Source: Mesostigma viride
Lineage: Eukaryota; Streptophyta; Mesostigmatophyceae; Mesostigmatales; Mesostigmataceae
Assembly: GCA_009746045.1 (NCBI GenBank)
Contig: RPFO01000945.1
Coordinates: 5,001 to 69,000, forward strand
Direction of reading: 5' to 3'
DNA: 64,000 nt
Positions 12,458 to 22,498 of the stretch are shown here, one piece after another. Made by a program: the position numbers and the translations under genes. A model generated the notes under the pieces. That model had not been told where the DNA came from and made no database searches. It saw only the letters and a list, made by a program, of their open reading frames with translations. How positions within the stretch are numbered: the stretch's first letter is position 1; every line of letters starts with the position of its first letter.

Positions 12458-12733
12458 CAAGCGCGGCGTCCCCAATAGAACAGTCATGCAATATGAATAA
12501 TCATTAGTATCAACGATGCGTTCATGCAGGCGTGAACTGTGAAATACAACAAGCATGCAACAACGACTCCAGCACACTTAGTAAATACTGCTCATAATAT
12601 CTGTGGCACATGCAACATGGTTAAAACACACATGGATGACCTGTATGGCTGCACATGAACTGTCCACCTAGAGAAGACTAGAAATTCAGCATGATATCAA
12701 GAGCCATCCACACAAATATATGTCTTACCGCAG

Positions 12734-13392
12734 CTTAGGGCTTCTTCGGGTTGAGTTGGCGAATCGAGCTTGTTGAGCCCTGCTCGAAGTAATGCTCAAA
12801 TGCGATGCCCAGGCCCGCCAGCACATCATCAAATGTGATTAGTTTCACAGGTGGTCCGAAGAGTTCCAAACGTGGTTGCTAATTTTCAGGCAGTGCCTGA
12901 AGGCCGCCTCGAAAGTGAAACGCGAAAGTGAAAAGGGGTCACAAACCCTATGTTCATATCCTTGACTCCCCCGTCGAGAACGAACCGAAAACCAGCGCCA
13001 TGAACGAACTTGTGACGAGTAGATGACGACATCGTGGTTATGGCGTCGTACCCCCCCTGGTGCAGCTGCTGCTTTATCGCCGCCTTCCTGTCCTCTTGCT
13101 TCCGCCCGGGCGAAAACCAGGCGCTTCGCAATGCCTGGAGATGTGATATTCTAATGGGCTTCATGCACTCGTGGCCGCACTTACAGTCGAACGTCTCGTC
13201 GGTCACTAGGCTGCCGGCATGGGTGCTGCCGCTTAGCACTATGGCTGCGAACTTGCGCTTCCCATGGTGTCCCATCACCATGATAGCGAAAGCCAGGAAG
13301 CAGATAGCCACGATTATGTCCCAGCAAAGCCATAGCACACCTTCCGTTTCGACCGCCATGTCGGCCACTAGTCCGGATAGCTCAATGTGCAC
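12734..13392 (-). CDS. unidentified spliced gene fragment
   Basis: Two minus-strand coding-like pieces. 13392-about 12950 starts MHIELSGLVADMAVETEGVL, has a hydrophobic stretch (IIVAICFLAFAIMVM) and then a Cys motif with TFDCKCGHECMKPIRISHLQ and LRSAWFSPGRKQEDRKAAI. A second piece (about 12875-12734) follows an AAATTAG acceptor and reads PPVKLITFDDVLAGLGIAFE, ending LNPKKP-stop. CxC...C-x-x-x motifs followed by LR...F are seen near the N-terminus of several eukaryotic transposon proteins, which would suit the location, but the match is weak. Codons 1-25 lie inside the left palindrome arm, so the true 5' end may have been lost. Confidence 0.35.
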
Positions 13393-13933
13393 CTGACCTT
13401 GACACTAATCGCACAAACAGCCACAATTTTGCAAGCAAGAAGACATGGCTACCTCGGCATTTCATGAAATGTACTTCGTGAAATGCATTTCGTGAAATGT
13501 ACTAAGGAACGTGATTGGCCGGCGTTCGCTCGCCAAATCTCGCAAAATGTACTAAGGCACGTGATTGGTCCCGCAAAATGTACTAAGGAACGTGATTGGC
13601 CGGCGAAGATTCTGTAGGGAATTTTAATTGCAGCAAACAGAATCTTCGCCGGCCAATCACGTTCCTTAGTACATTTTGCGGGACCAATCACGTGCCTTAG
13701 TACATTTTGCGAGATTTGGCGAGCGAACGCCGGCCAATCACGTTCCTTAGTACATTTCACGAAATGCATTTCACGAAGTACATTTCATGAAATGCCGAGG
13801 TAGCCATGTCTTCTTGCTTGCAAAATTGTGGCTGTTTGTGCGATTAGTGTCAAGGTCAGGTGCACATTGAGCTATCCGGACTAGTGGCCGACATGGCGGT
13901 CGAAACGGAAGGTGTGCTATGGCTTTGCTGGGA
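13319..13933. repeat. 297-bp-arm inverted repeat (palindrome)
   Basis: Left arm 13319-13615 and right arm 13637-13933 are reverse complements without length differences (paired positions sum to 27252), with a 21-bp spacer. The checked stretches are identical. Within each arm, CCTTAGTACATTTTGCG and TTTCACGAA/TTTCATGAA motifs are themselves repeated. Near-identity implies a recent inverted duplication or gene conversion. The spacer holds a short AATTTTAATTG. Confidence 0.9.
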
Positions 13934-15129
13934 TGATTATCATCGTAGTACATCATATGTATTACAGTACATTTCACGAAGTACATTTCATGGAGGCAGA
14001 GGGAAAGTTCCTGTTCATGGTGAGTCGGGGTTAGCAATCACGGCAATGTCGATACATGTACTTGCAGTATATACAAATGCCATAATGTCCTTAGATGCAG
14101 CATGAATGTCTACTGTTCGGATTTCTTTTATCACGATGCTTAGGATGCCTTCCGACAGAAATCTGCTGCGCTACAGGTCGGGAATACCTGAACTTGATAT
14201 GCGTGGCCAGTGGCCATGGCAGCCGGGGTCGGTAAGAATTAACTTCGATAGCCATGAATAATGCGGAAAGTGAACGTTGTCCACCCGCTGCACAGGGAAA
14301 ATGGCTGCACAGGAACGGCCTGACGTGATACTGTCGCAAAGCAGTTCTCATAAGCCGACAATTACACATTCGACTTATGATCGATAATCGGCGCAGGCCT
14401 TCGACATTCAAGCGCGCATCGAAACGTCGTGAGGATTTCGGACATTTAGATGAAGTTGGATTGTTTTCGGCCCTCGTATTTGCCATGATCTTGGCCATCC
14501 AATCTTTTTGCTTCGTGCACAGTTTGCGTTTGCAGTTAAGCGTAGGTACATGACAAGCTTGCGTTTGCGTTTGCGTTTGCGTTTGCCTTTGCCTTTGCCT
14601 TTGCGTATACATTTGCATGTGCGCTTGCGTTGCCGTTTGCTTATGCGTCCCAATGTATGTCTGGCTTTGGGCAATTCTATTTCCTTGTCGTTGGGATATG
14701 AGTGGGTGCTGGCGGTGGTGTTACTGTCGGCAGGTAGAGTGGCAGTGGCTTCAACTTCTGTTGCTTTTTCATTGCATTTGCATTTTCATTGGGTCTCTGT
14801 AGTTAACAACTGCTTTAAATATCTTTGTTAATAGCCGGCTTCAGCTGTAATTTCGATTGCATGTTGCTTTTGAATTGCATTCGCACTGGGCACATGCAGT
14901 GGGCATTAGGCATTGGTAGTGCAATTACACATGCAGTCACACTTGCAATTGCAATGAAGTTGAAATTGAAGCTGCAGCTAAAATTTGCTACGTGCCTAAC
15001 TGGTACAGTCGCATGTGCAGTCAACTTTGTGCTTGTTTATTATTATTATTTCTTCTTCTTATAATTTCTTCTTATTATTATTATAATTTCTTCTTGCTTT
15101 TCGTAATGTGTGGTGGTTAGAATGGTGAT
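13934..15129. other. unassigned sequence within the TTAA element
   Basis: Contains further short copies of the palindrome's TACATTTCACGAAGTACATT motif (about 13970-13990) and a (GCGTTT)n stretch (14560-14600). From 14,860 there is a series of short AT/GCA-rich repeats. No gene is supported. Confidence 0.4.
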
Positions 15130-15288
15130 GGCAGGGGCAGGAGCAGGGGCAGGGGCAGGGGCAGGGGCAGGGGCAGGGGCAGGGGCAGGGGCAGGGGCAG
15201 GGGCAGGGGCAGGGGCAGGGGCAGGGGCAGGGGCAGGGGCAGGGGCAGGGGCAGGGGCAGGGGTAGGGGCAGGGGCAGGGGCAGGGGC
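15130..15288. repeat. hexamer array (GGGGCA)n
   Basis: About 26 tandem GGGGCA units with a single GGGGTA variant. Confidence 0.95.
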
Positions 15289-15557
15289 AATCATGAGTTG
15301 CTTTCGGCCTGGCATGTGCACCAGAACTGGCATATGTGCTCGCAATGCAGCTTGCTACTCTTGTTCCTTTTGTTTGCCTTTTCTTTTGTTTGGGAACTGT
15401 TCGTGCAGGGGGGTGGGATGAGGCCGCGAGTCTCTGGGCAGGGGCATTGACGTGGGTAGGTGTGTGTCTGGGCTAAGTCTGCAATTGTCGCTGCTGTGCT
15501 GTACTTCTGGCTGTGGCTTACGGTGCATTTGTGGCTTGGAGTAGGGGTGAGGCTAGG

Positions 15558-16352
15558 GTGGGCGCAGGCGCGGGCGTGGGCGTGGGCGTGGGCGTGAGCG
15601 TGGGCATGGGCGCGGGCGTGGGCGTGGGCGTGGGCGTGGGCGTGGGCGTGGGTGTGGGCGTGGGCGTGGGCGTGGGCGTGGGCGTGGGCGTGGGCGTGGC
15701 GTGGGCGTGGGCGTGGGCGTGGGCGTGGGCGTGGGCGTGGCGTGGGCGTGGGCGTGGGCGTGGGCGTGGGCGTGGGCGTGGGCGTGGGCGTGGGCGTGGG
15801 CGTGGGCGTGGGCGTGGGCGTGGGTGTGGGTGTGGGCGTGGGCGTGGGCGTGGGTGTGGGCGTGGGCGTGGGCGTGGGCGTGGGCGTGGGCGTGGGTGTG
15901 GGGTGTGGGCGTGGGCGTGGGCGTGGGCGTGGGCGTGGGCGTGGGCGTGGGCGTGGGCGTGGGCGTGGGCGTGGGCGTGGGCGTGGGCGTGGGCGTGGGC
16001 GTGGGCGTGGGCGTGGGCGTGGGCGTGGGCGTGGGCGTGGGCGTGGGCGTGGGCATGGGCGTGGGCGTGGGCGTGGGCGTGGGCGTGCGCGTGCGCGTGG
16101 GCGTGGGCGTGGGAGTGGGCGTTGGAGTGGGCGTGGGCGTGGGCGTGAGCGTGGGCGTGGGCGTGGGCGTGGGCGTGGGCGTGGGCGTGGGCGTGGGCGT
16201 GGGCGTGGGCGTGGGCGTGGGCGTGGGCGTGGGCGTGGCGTGGGCGTGGGCGTGGGCGTGGGCGTGGGCGTGGGCGTGGGCGTGGGCGTGGGCGTGGGCG
16301 TGGGCGTGGGCGTGGGCGTGGGCGTGGCGTGGGCGTGGGCGTTGGCGTGGGT
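15558..16352. repeat. hexamer array (GGGCGT)n
   Basis: About 125 GGGCGT units with scattered GGGTGT, GAGCGT and single-unit contractions (GGCGT) that change the reading frame. The open frames (Gly/Val, Trp/Ala, Arg/Gly repeats) are simple translations of the array. Confidence 0.95.
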
Positions 16353-16452
16353 AGGTGTGTGTCTCAGCTACGTCTGCTATTGTTGCAGCTGCGCTCTACT
16401 TCTGGCTGTGGCTTTGGGTATAATTGTGGCTTGGAGTAGGGGTGAGGCTAGG

Positions 16453-16790
16453 GTGGGCGTGGGCGTGGGCGTGGGCGTGGGCGTGGGCGTGGGCGTGGGC
16501 GTGGGCGTGGGCGTGGGCGTGGGCGTGGGCGTGGGCGTGGGCGTGGGCGTGGGCGTGGGCGTGGGCGTGGGCGTGGGCGTGGGCGTGGGCATGGGCGTGG
16601 GCGTGGGCGTGGGCGTGGGCGTGGGCGTGGGCGTGGGTGAGAATGGGCGGGTGCGGGGGCAGGGGCATGGGCATGGGCGGGGGCGGGGGGGGGCGGGGGC
16701 GGGGGCGGGGGCGGGGGCGGGGGGGGGCGGGGGCGGGGGCGGGGGCGGGCGGGGGCGGGGGCGGGGGCGGGGGCGGGGGCGGGGGCATGG
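16453..16790. repeat. second hexamer block (GGGCGT)n and (GGGGGC)n
   Basis: GGGCGT repeats 16453-16634, then GGGGGC repeats about 16676-16789. The 16353-16452 spacer and the sequence before the first block (about 15,470-15,557) are similar to each other (GTAGGTGTGTGTCT, CTTGGAGTAGGGGTGAGGC), so the whole block appears duplicated. Confidence 0.9.
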
Positions 16791-17560
16791 GCGTGTGCAT
16801 GGGCGTTGGGGGGGTCAGGGGGGCTGGGGTTGGGTTTGGGTGGGTGGGTCATTGGTGCAATGTTTGGAGTTGGGGCTTGTGTGTGTGTGGGGGGGGGGGG
16901 GCATGGGGATTGCCATGCGCGTGCACGTGGGCGTCCGCGTGATCCTCTGTTCGTGTACATGTTCATGCATGTGCCATGACGGCACAATGCATGTCAGATT
17001 CGTGACTTTATCGTGTGTTCCCTAGTTGCAAGTATTACTGCTAAAATTCATTGCAGCATTCCATTCCTTGCATAATGCTTGATTGCTTGCATCAGTTCAT
17101 TCTATACTTCGATCATGACCTGAAGTGCTTAAGTATTACCAGACTCTCGCGCAGTGTCAGAATGTCCAATTTTTAGCACACATGCATGTTTGCACACCAA
17201 AGCCCTCATTCCCATGTTGATAAGGCTAAGTAAAACTTTTTTTTTTTGTGCGGTGATCCACGAAATGCAGCTGTGAATGGCTCTAGGAGGTCACCAATGG
17301 TGGCCAGACCTGTTATTGAGCATTGGGAGACGTTACAGGGGCATCAATCACAGTTACATTTAGTTCATATGTAGTTCAATTTAGTACATTATAGTATAAA
17401 TGTAGTAGAAAATAGTACAACCTAGTATATTGTAGCATATACTAGTTCAACTACCTCCAGATGAGATCCAGGGGCTATGGGGACACTTTTTATGCAAAAC
17501 TGAACTTGAAACAAGCAAAAAACAAGAAACTTGGAAAAACTCAAAATGTACTTGTGCTGG
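16791..17560. other. right flank of the TTAA element, no gene
   Basis: Contains a G10 run (16889-16899), and near 17,360-17,455 an AT-rich run of TAGTACA/TAGTATA motifs. No coding region was recognised. Confidence 0.4.
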
Positions 17561-17573
17561 AGTACATTCTTAA

Positions 17574-17960
17574 CGGCTGGCAGGGTTGTGGAAACAAATG
17601 GCCCAACTTCGTCAAACTGCTCGCGAGACTGTGGAGCCGTATGTGAACCGCTCGGAACTGCTGTACGCCAAGCTACAGGCTGCAGGCATTACGTTCCCAG
17701 TCGCTGCCTTCATTGCCAGCGTCCTCAGCGGTCTGCGCGCCGAGTACAGGCCCGCGCTAATCTCCCTCCGTCTTGACGAGGTCGAGACTGTTCCGGTCCT
17801 GCGGCAGCGCCTGATGGAAGTTGAAGATCTGCTGACGGGTGGCCTCCCGTCCCCTGCAGATTCTGGCTCTGCCTCCAACCACGCATACCATACCCCTGGC
17901 CGGGGGCGTGGCCCACGGCATGGCGGTGCCCGCGGCAACGGCAACGGCAGCAGCAACGGA

Positions 17961-17991
<31 letters not shown>

Positions 17992-18117
17992 ACGGCACCG
18001 GCAACGGAAACGGCAACGGCAACGGCAACAGCAACGGCAACGGCAACGGCCATGGCAACGGCCGCGCCCACGGCAATGGCCACGGCAACGGCCACAGCCA
18101 TGGCGGCAGCAGCGGGG
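17574..18117 (+). pseudogene. Copia gag, C-terminal part
   Basis: Resumes directly after the TTAA element. The frame with RLAGLWKQMAQLRQTARETV and LSGLRAEYRPALISLRLDEV is typical of the gag (UBN2-like) domain of Copia elements. It is followed by a GGCAAC-based repeat (about 17930-18110) coding Gly-Asn. The frame breaks at the G5 run near 18113-18117. The zinc knuckle lies in the next frame. The join to the N-terminal half is also off by one base. Confidence 0.7.
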
Positions 18118-19893
18118 GCGCGGCGGGCGCGGTGGTGGTCGCGGTGGTGGCGCAGGGGTCGGGCGTGGTCGCGGGCCGCCCTGCTCCGTCTGCGCCAAGC
18201 CTGGACATGACGCCGCCACCTGCTGGACTGCCCATCCCGCCCAGCGCCCTGCTCACCTCCGCGGTGACGGCGCCGGGCACGCCCATCACACCGACGCAGG
18301 CCTGCCTCCCTTGGAGACGACGTACGCGTTCCACGTGGGTCGAGGCCCTTTGTGTGCTTCCCTGCGCGCCAACCCTTTAGGTGCTTCCCTGCGCGACGGT
18401 GTGCAGCCTCACGGGCAGGCCTCGCTTCGTCCAGTGCACGGCCTTGCGCCTTCCCCGTCCCGCTCGGGCAGTCGTCTCTCGGCACCCCGCCCCAGCACCT
18501 CCTCGGACTCGACGGCTGGTTCCTCAACCACCGCTCCTTCTGTGCTTCACACGGCCGCAACGGCCTCGGCTAGGTGTGCCCCGGAGTGGGTGGTTGACAC
18601 GGGTGCCACGTACCACATGACGCCTCACCGGGCGGACTTTGGCGATGGATTTGATCCCGCCTTCCGGCTGCGCATCACCGGCTCGGGCGGCAATCTGCAT
18701 GCGGGCGGCAGGGGCCCTCTGCTTCTCCGGCTCGGCACCCCGGACGTGCACCTCGGCCCAGCTTTGTATGTCCCAGGCCTTCAGGCCCGCCTACTCTCGG
18801 TGAGCCAGCTCTTTAAAGCCGGCCATGATGTGGACTTTAAGCACCTGCGCCTCACTTTGGGGACCCGCACGTTCCCCCTCGTGGAGTGTGACGGCATTTA
18901 CTTGCTCCGCGGGGTGGCGCCCCATGCCCTCGCCACATCAGCCGCCCCCGTGGACCTGATGCAGTGGCACCTGCGCCTCGGACACGCTGGCGCGGATCGT
19001 ATTGCTCGGCTAGCCGCCGACCCCGCCTCAAACATGGTGACCCACGGTCCCAAGGCTCCCACGTGTCCTTCCTGCCCTGCCGGACACTTGCGGCGGAGCA
19101 GCTTTCCCCCCAGCACGACGCCACGCTGCGCGACCCCTCGCCATCGCCTGCACTGCGACCTGCTAGGTCCCATGCGGACCCCTGCCGTGTTGGGGGACTG
19201 GCGGTATGTCCTGGGCATCACGGATGAAGCCACTCGTTTTCACTGGGTTTACTTCTTGAAGACGAAGGACGCTGCCGTTGGGAGCCTGCGTCACTTCCTG
19301 GCCACGGAGATCAAGCCGTTCCGGGCGTCCGCGGCCACGGCGCCTGTGGAGCTTCGCTCCGACCAAGACGCGGTTTTCACTGGCCAGGACTGGCGCGCCG
19401 TCTGCGCCGAGTATGGCGTGCGGCAAGAGTTCTCGTCCCCCTATACGCCGGAGCAGAACGGCGTGGCGGAGCGATTCTGGGGCGTCGCAGTTAGCATGAC
19501 CAGGAGCATGCTGGCGCATGCTGGCCTCGGCAAGGAGTTCTGGGCTCTAGCCTTTGCATGCGCCATCTACATCATCAACAGGCTGCCCTGCCGCAGCAAC
19601 CCGGAGCACGCAACGCCCTACTTCCTCATGTATGGGCGCCCTGCGGATTTATCCGGCATGCGTGTGTTTGGCTGCCCCTCCCACGTCTTGGTTGAGGGGG
19701 CAGCCCGTGAGAAGTTTGATTCTCGCGCTGAGGATGGCCTCTTCGTGGGATACAAGCTTGACTCCCCGGCCTACCTCGTATGGGTGCCCGACAAGGCGAC
19801 GGGCGGCGGGCGTGTCATCGAGCGCAAGCACGTGCAGTTCGACGAGACGTGGCGCAACCGGGCCCCGCAGGCTGCGCAGTGGCTCCGGCGGCC
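18118..19893 (+). pseudogene. Copia pol: zinc knuckle, protease, integrase
   Basis: An Arg/Gly tract leads into a CCHC zinc knuckle, CSVCAKPGHDAATC (18182-18223). Then comes an aspartic protease with WVVDTGATYHMTPH (about 18587), and the gag-pre-integrase zinc site with LMQWHLRLGH and CPSCPAG. The integrase core has all three acidic residues: D in HCDLLGP, D in RSDQDAVF, E in PEQNGVAERF. It ends with the Copia-type VFGCPSHV ... DGLFVGY segment. The frame is open throughout and breaks near a CCCCC run at about 19888. Confidence 0.9.
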
Positions 19894-21783
19894 CCCTTTG
19901 CGGAGGCCGACCTCTTTCCCGCCGACATGCTGACTCCTGCCCCTTTGCAGTTACCCTCTGCCTCTGCCGAGGACTCTGGGGGGCCGGCAACGCCCTCCAC
20001 TGCCTTGCCCGCAGGCCGTGAGGACAGCTATGTCAGCATCGGGGGGACTCCTGAGCGTTTCGTTCTCCCCCCGGCCGCCGCTGCGGCCATCCAGGCACTT
20101 GTGCGGAACGGCCATGCTCCGACGGCTCCGGCTCCTGCCTCGGCGCCGACATCTTACCTCACCGTGTCAGATGCTCGACAGCATGCCCCTCTGTTGCGCG
20201 GACAGGCCTCTGGCCACTCGCGTTCTGCGGCGTCATATGAACACGCCGGGGCGGGGATGCCTCCGCCGCATTTGAGTACCTCGGTTGACCTGGAGAGCAC
20301 GGCTGACAGCACCGGCTATTCTCCTCCGGCGTCCCCTGGTGCCTCTGCAGGTCTCCTCCCCGTGTGGGGTTCCCGTGGTGCTGCCTTGTGTGGCGACCTT
20401 TCTCATGGCAGTAACACCCCCGCTCCCCCTGGTTTCGGGGGCGATGATGTATTGGATGACGCACTTTCTTCCTGGCCGGATCAACCTGTCACCAAGGCTG
20501 CACGGATCCACGCGCATCACTCACTTGTCGCTGACCTGTGCTTCGCTGCTGCTTTTCATAGCCAGCCTGCGTCCGTGCCCTCCTCTCCCGCTGCCGCCCT
20601 TGCCTTGCCGGAATGGCGCACGGCCATGGAGAGTGAGCTGGCCAGCCTCCAGGAGCACCAGGTTTACGAGCTTCTGCATATGCGTGATCTTCCGCGCGGT
20701 GCCAAGCTCCTACCCACCAAGTGGGTCTTCGCCCAGAAAGCTGATGGGCGGTGCAAGGCCCGGTTTGTGTGCAAGGGGTTTGCACAGCGCGAGGGCATTG
20801 ATTTCGGTGAGACTTTTGCTCCCACCGTCCGTGCTGCCACCGTGCGCCTGGGCTTGGCTCGTGCTGGCACTGCTGGCCACCCCATCCGGCAGCTGGATGT
20901 CCGCACCGCGTTCCTCTATGCTGAGTTGGAGGAGGACGTGTATGTCCTTCCCCCCAAGGGCTTTGAGGAGCGCGACCCCACTGGCCAAACGTACCTCTGG
21001 CGCCTCCGGCGGAGCCTCTATGGGCTCAAACAGGCGCCCCGGAACTGGCACCACACGCTCCGGGACTACCTCATCCATGAGACTGGCGCTGTCCAGAGCA
21101 CCACGGACACGTGTCTGTTCCTGTATGTTGGTGGTTTTGCCTTCGTCCATGTCGACGATCTCCTGGTCTCCCACTCCTCGGCGGAGTGGCTATCGCAGTG
21201 GACCCAACGGGTGTCCCAGCGCTTCCAGATCACCGAGACGGATGCCCCCTCCCTCTTTCTGGGGGTCTCCCTGGTCCTCGACCCGCCGGCGCGCACAGTT
21301 TTTCTGCACCAAGGCCCGTATCTGGAGGCCCTCGCTGAGCGCTTTGGGGTCTCCCCACGGGCGGTGAAGACGCCCGTCGTCCCCAACACCCCCCGTGGTG
21401 AGGGGGGGCTTCTCAACGCGGACGACACTCGCGTCTACCAAGCGATCACCGGGGCACTCCTGTATGCGATGGGATGCACTCGGCCTGACCTGGCATTCGC
21501 AGTCAACCTGCTGACTCAGAATATGAAAAACCCTACTGTAAGCGACCTTGGGCTGGCACGCCGGGTGCTTCAGTACGCGGTACACACCAAGGACCTCGGT
21601 CTGTCCTACTCGGGGCAGGGGGGGCTGGTGGCCTACTCGGATGCCGACTGGGCAAACGATCCTGTGGACCGCAAGTCAATCACTGGCAACGTGGTCATGT
21701 ACCGCGGTGCTGCGGTGGAGTGGACCAGTCGCAAGCAGCCCACTGCAGTTAATTTACCAAGTACGCCCGGCGCCGATGCCTGA
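19894..21783 (+). pseudogene. Copia pol: reverse transcriptase and truncated RNase H
   Basis: In the next frame, a Pro/Ala-rich linker precedes the RVT_2 reverse transcriptase: KLLPTKWVFAQK, ARFVCKGFAQREGIDFGETF, QLDVRTAFLYAELEEDVYV, LYGLKQAPRNW, and the catalytic VHVDDLLV. RNase H begins with LVAYSDADWANDPVDRKSIT but stops after SRKQPTAV, just where Copia elements normally continue with a Ser-Ser-Thr-Glu-Ala-Glu motif. The last part of RNase H and the 3' LTR are missing. Confidence 0.9.
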
Positions 21784-21814
21784 GACGGAGACGCTCGCCC
21801 GCCTTGTGTACAGG

Positions 21815-21890
21815 CATTCACGCCTTAAGTTGGGTTCGAGGTTTTTGGTCAACCCAACTTCAGGCGTGAACCCAACTTAAGGCGTGAATG
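21815..21890. repeat. perfect 23-bp inverted repeat (hairpin)
   Basis: CATTCACGCCTTAAGTTGGG... (21815-21837) is exactly inverted at 21868-21890 around a 30-bp loop. The loop itself holds a further AACCCAACTTCAGGCGTG copy. It lies at the truncated 3' end of Copia and may be a tiny foldback insertion or a terminator-like structure. Confidence 0.85.
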
Positions 21891-22190
21891 ATTCTAATAA
21901 ATTCTACTAGTTTGAACTTAAGATAATTAAACATACTGTTCTGAACTACTTTGAACTTGGAATGCCAGTACGGCGCCGCGCCGCGCTGACCCCGCTGCCG
22001 GTAGGGTCATTTGCTGCACCAAAAAGCCAGCCCGCCACACGTGGCCGTGCCAAGCCCAATTTTAATTGGCTTAAAGCCACACATTGGCCGAGTAAACTGA
22101 AGTTTTCATAGTTCGAAACGCCACAAGTGGCCTAGCGCCACTAGTAACGAAAACCTTAAAAAAAACACTGGTCAAAAGCCCTTAATCCTA

Positions 22191-22498
22191 TTATTGCGCC
22201 AATCTGATAAATATCCGCGCACTGCGCTGGAACGAGCACTGGATTATAATACAGTAGAAAAAATCTTCGCTATTTGGCATGTGCCATGCAATTACCATGA
22301 TACATATATGAATTGCATGCGGAGTTACATTGTGTGTAGCATTCCCAATCTTAGCCACCTTTCATTTGGCCGGTCGTGTTTGCAAACCTTTTCGGTCCCA
22401 TCTAGTGGCATCGTTGCTGAACATCACACGCATTTAATAGCCTGCTCTTAAGTTGATAGCCGGCGTTGGGGACACTAGCACTTCTATTATTGACAACA
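22191..22498. promoter_or_regulatory. short upstream region of the hydrolase gene
   Basis: Only about 308 bp separate the outer MULE target site from the hydrolase start codon. A GATTATAATAC sequence (about 22,242) is the only TATA-like string seen. The promoter is inferred by position only. Confidence 0.25.

Larger units (their letters stand above)
9220..17573. mobile_element. 8.35-kb DNA element with TTAA target sites
   Basis: Ends are exact inverted repeats: TTAAGAATGTACTCCAGCAC at 9220-9239, and the same read inward from 17573. TTAA is present once at each end and would be the duplicated target. TTAA sites with short TIRs are typical of piggyBac and Kolobok elements. It interrupts Copia gag between 9219 and 17574. 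It contains a 172-bp satellite, GC-rich microsatellites, a large palindrome and two minus-strand genes of unknown function. None shows a recognisable transposase catalytic motif, so the superfamily is open. Confidence 0.75.
7347..22170. mobile_element. hAT-like element carrying nested Copia and TTAA elements
   Basis: Left end CAGTGTTTTTTTTAGTGG and right end (read inward) CAGTGTTTTTTTTAAGG share 14 perfect terminal bases. They are flanked by the exact 8-bp duplication GTCAAAAG at 7339-7346 and 22171-22178. An 8-bp TSD with CAGTG-type ends is characteristic of hAT elements. Both subterminal regions are rich in short GTGGCG / CGCCAC motifs (7361-7580 and 22015-22145), as expected of transposase-binding repeats. 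No hAT transposase was seen. The original element was probably under 1 kb and was later enlarged by the Copia insertion. The 3' end of the Copia is missing, so the Copia TSD cannot be checked. Confidence 0.75.
3528..22190. mobile_element. Mutator-like (MULE) element with nested insertions
   Basis: The outer boundary is marked by a 9-bp direct repeat TTAATCCTA at 3528-3536 and 22182-22190. Inside it, the left TIR starts GAGGCTTTTGACAG (3537) and the right TIR, read inward, starts GGGCTTTTGAC (22181), then continues at 7346-7228 after the nested element 7347-22178 is taken out. The two 119-bp TIR cores (3541-3659 and 7228-7346) differ at only two positions. Long TIRs plus a 9-bp TSD are the signature of the Mutator superfamily. 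Without the insertion the element is about 3.8 kb. It consists mainly of a TGTGTGCG array with no visible transposase, so it is presumably non-autonomous. The superfamily call rests on structure alone. Confidence 0.75.

Noticed and set aside
15513-17025. Gly/Val, Arg/Gly and Trp/Ala repeat ORFs up to 457 codons
   Set aside because: They are translations of the GGGCGT array; frame and composition follow the repeat only.
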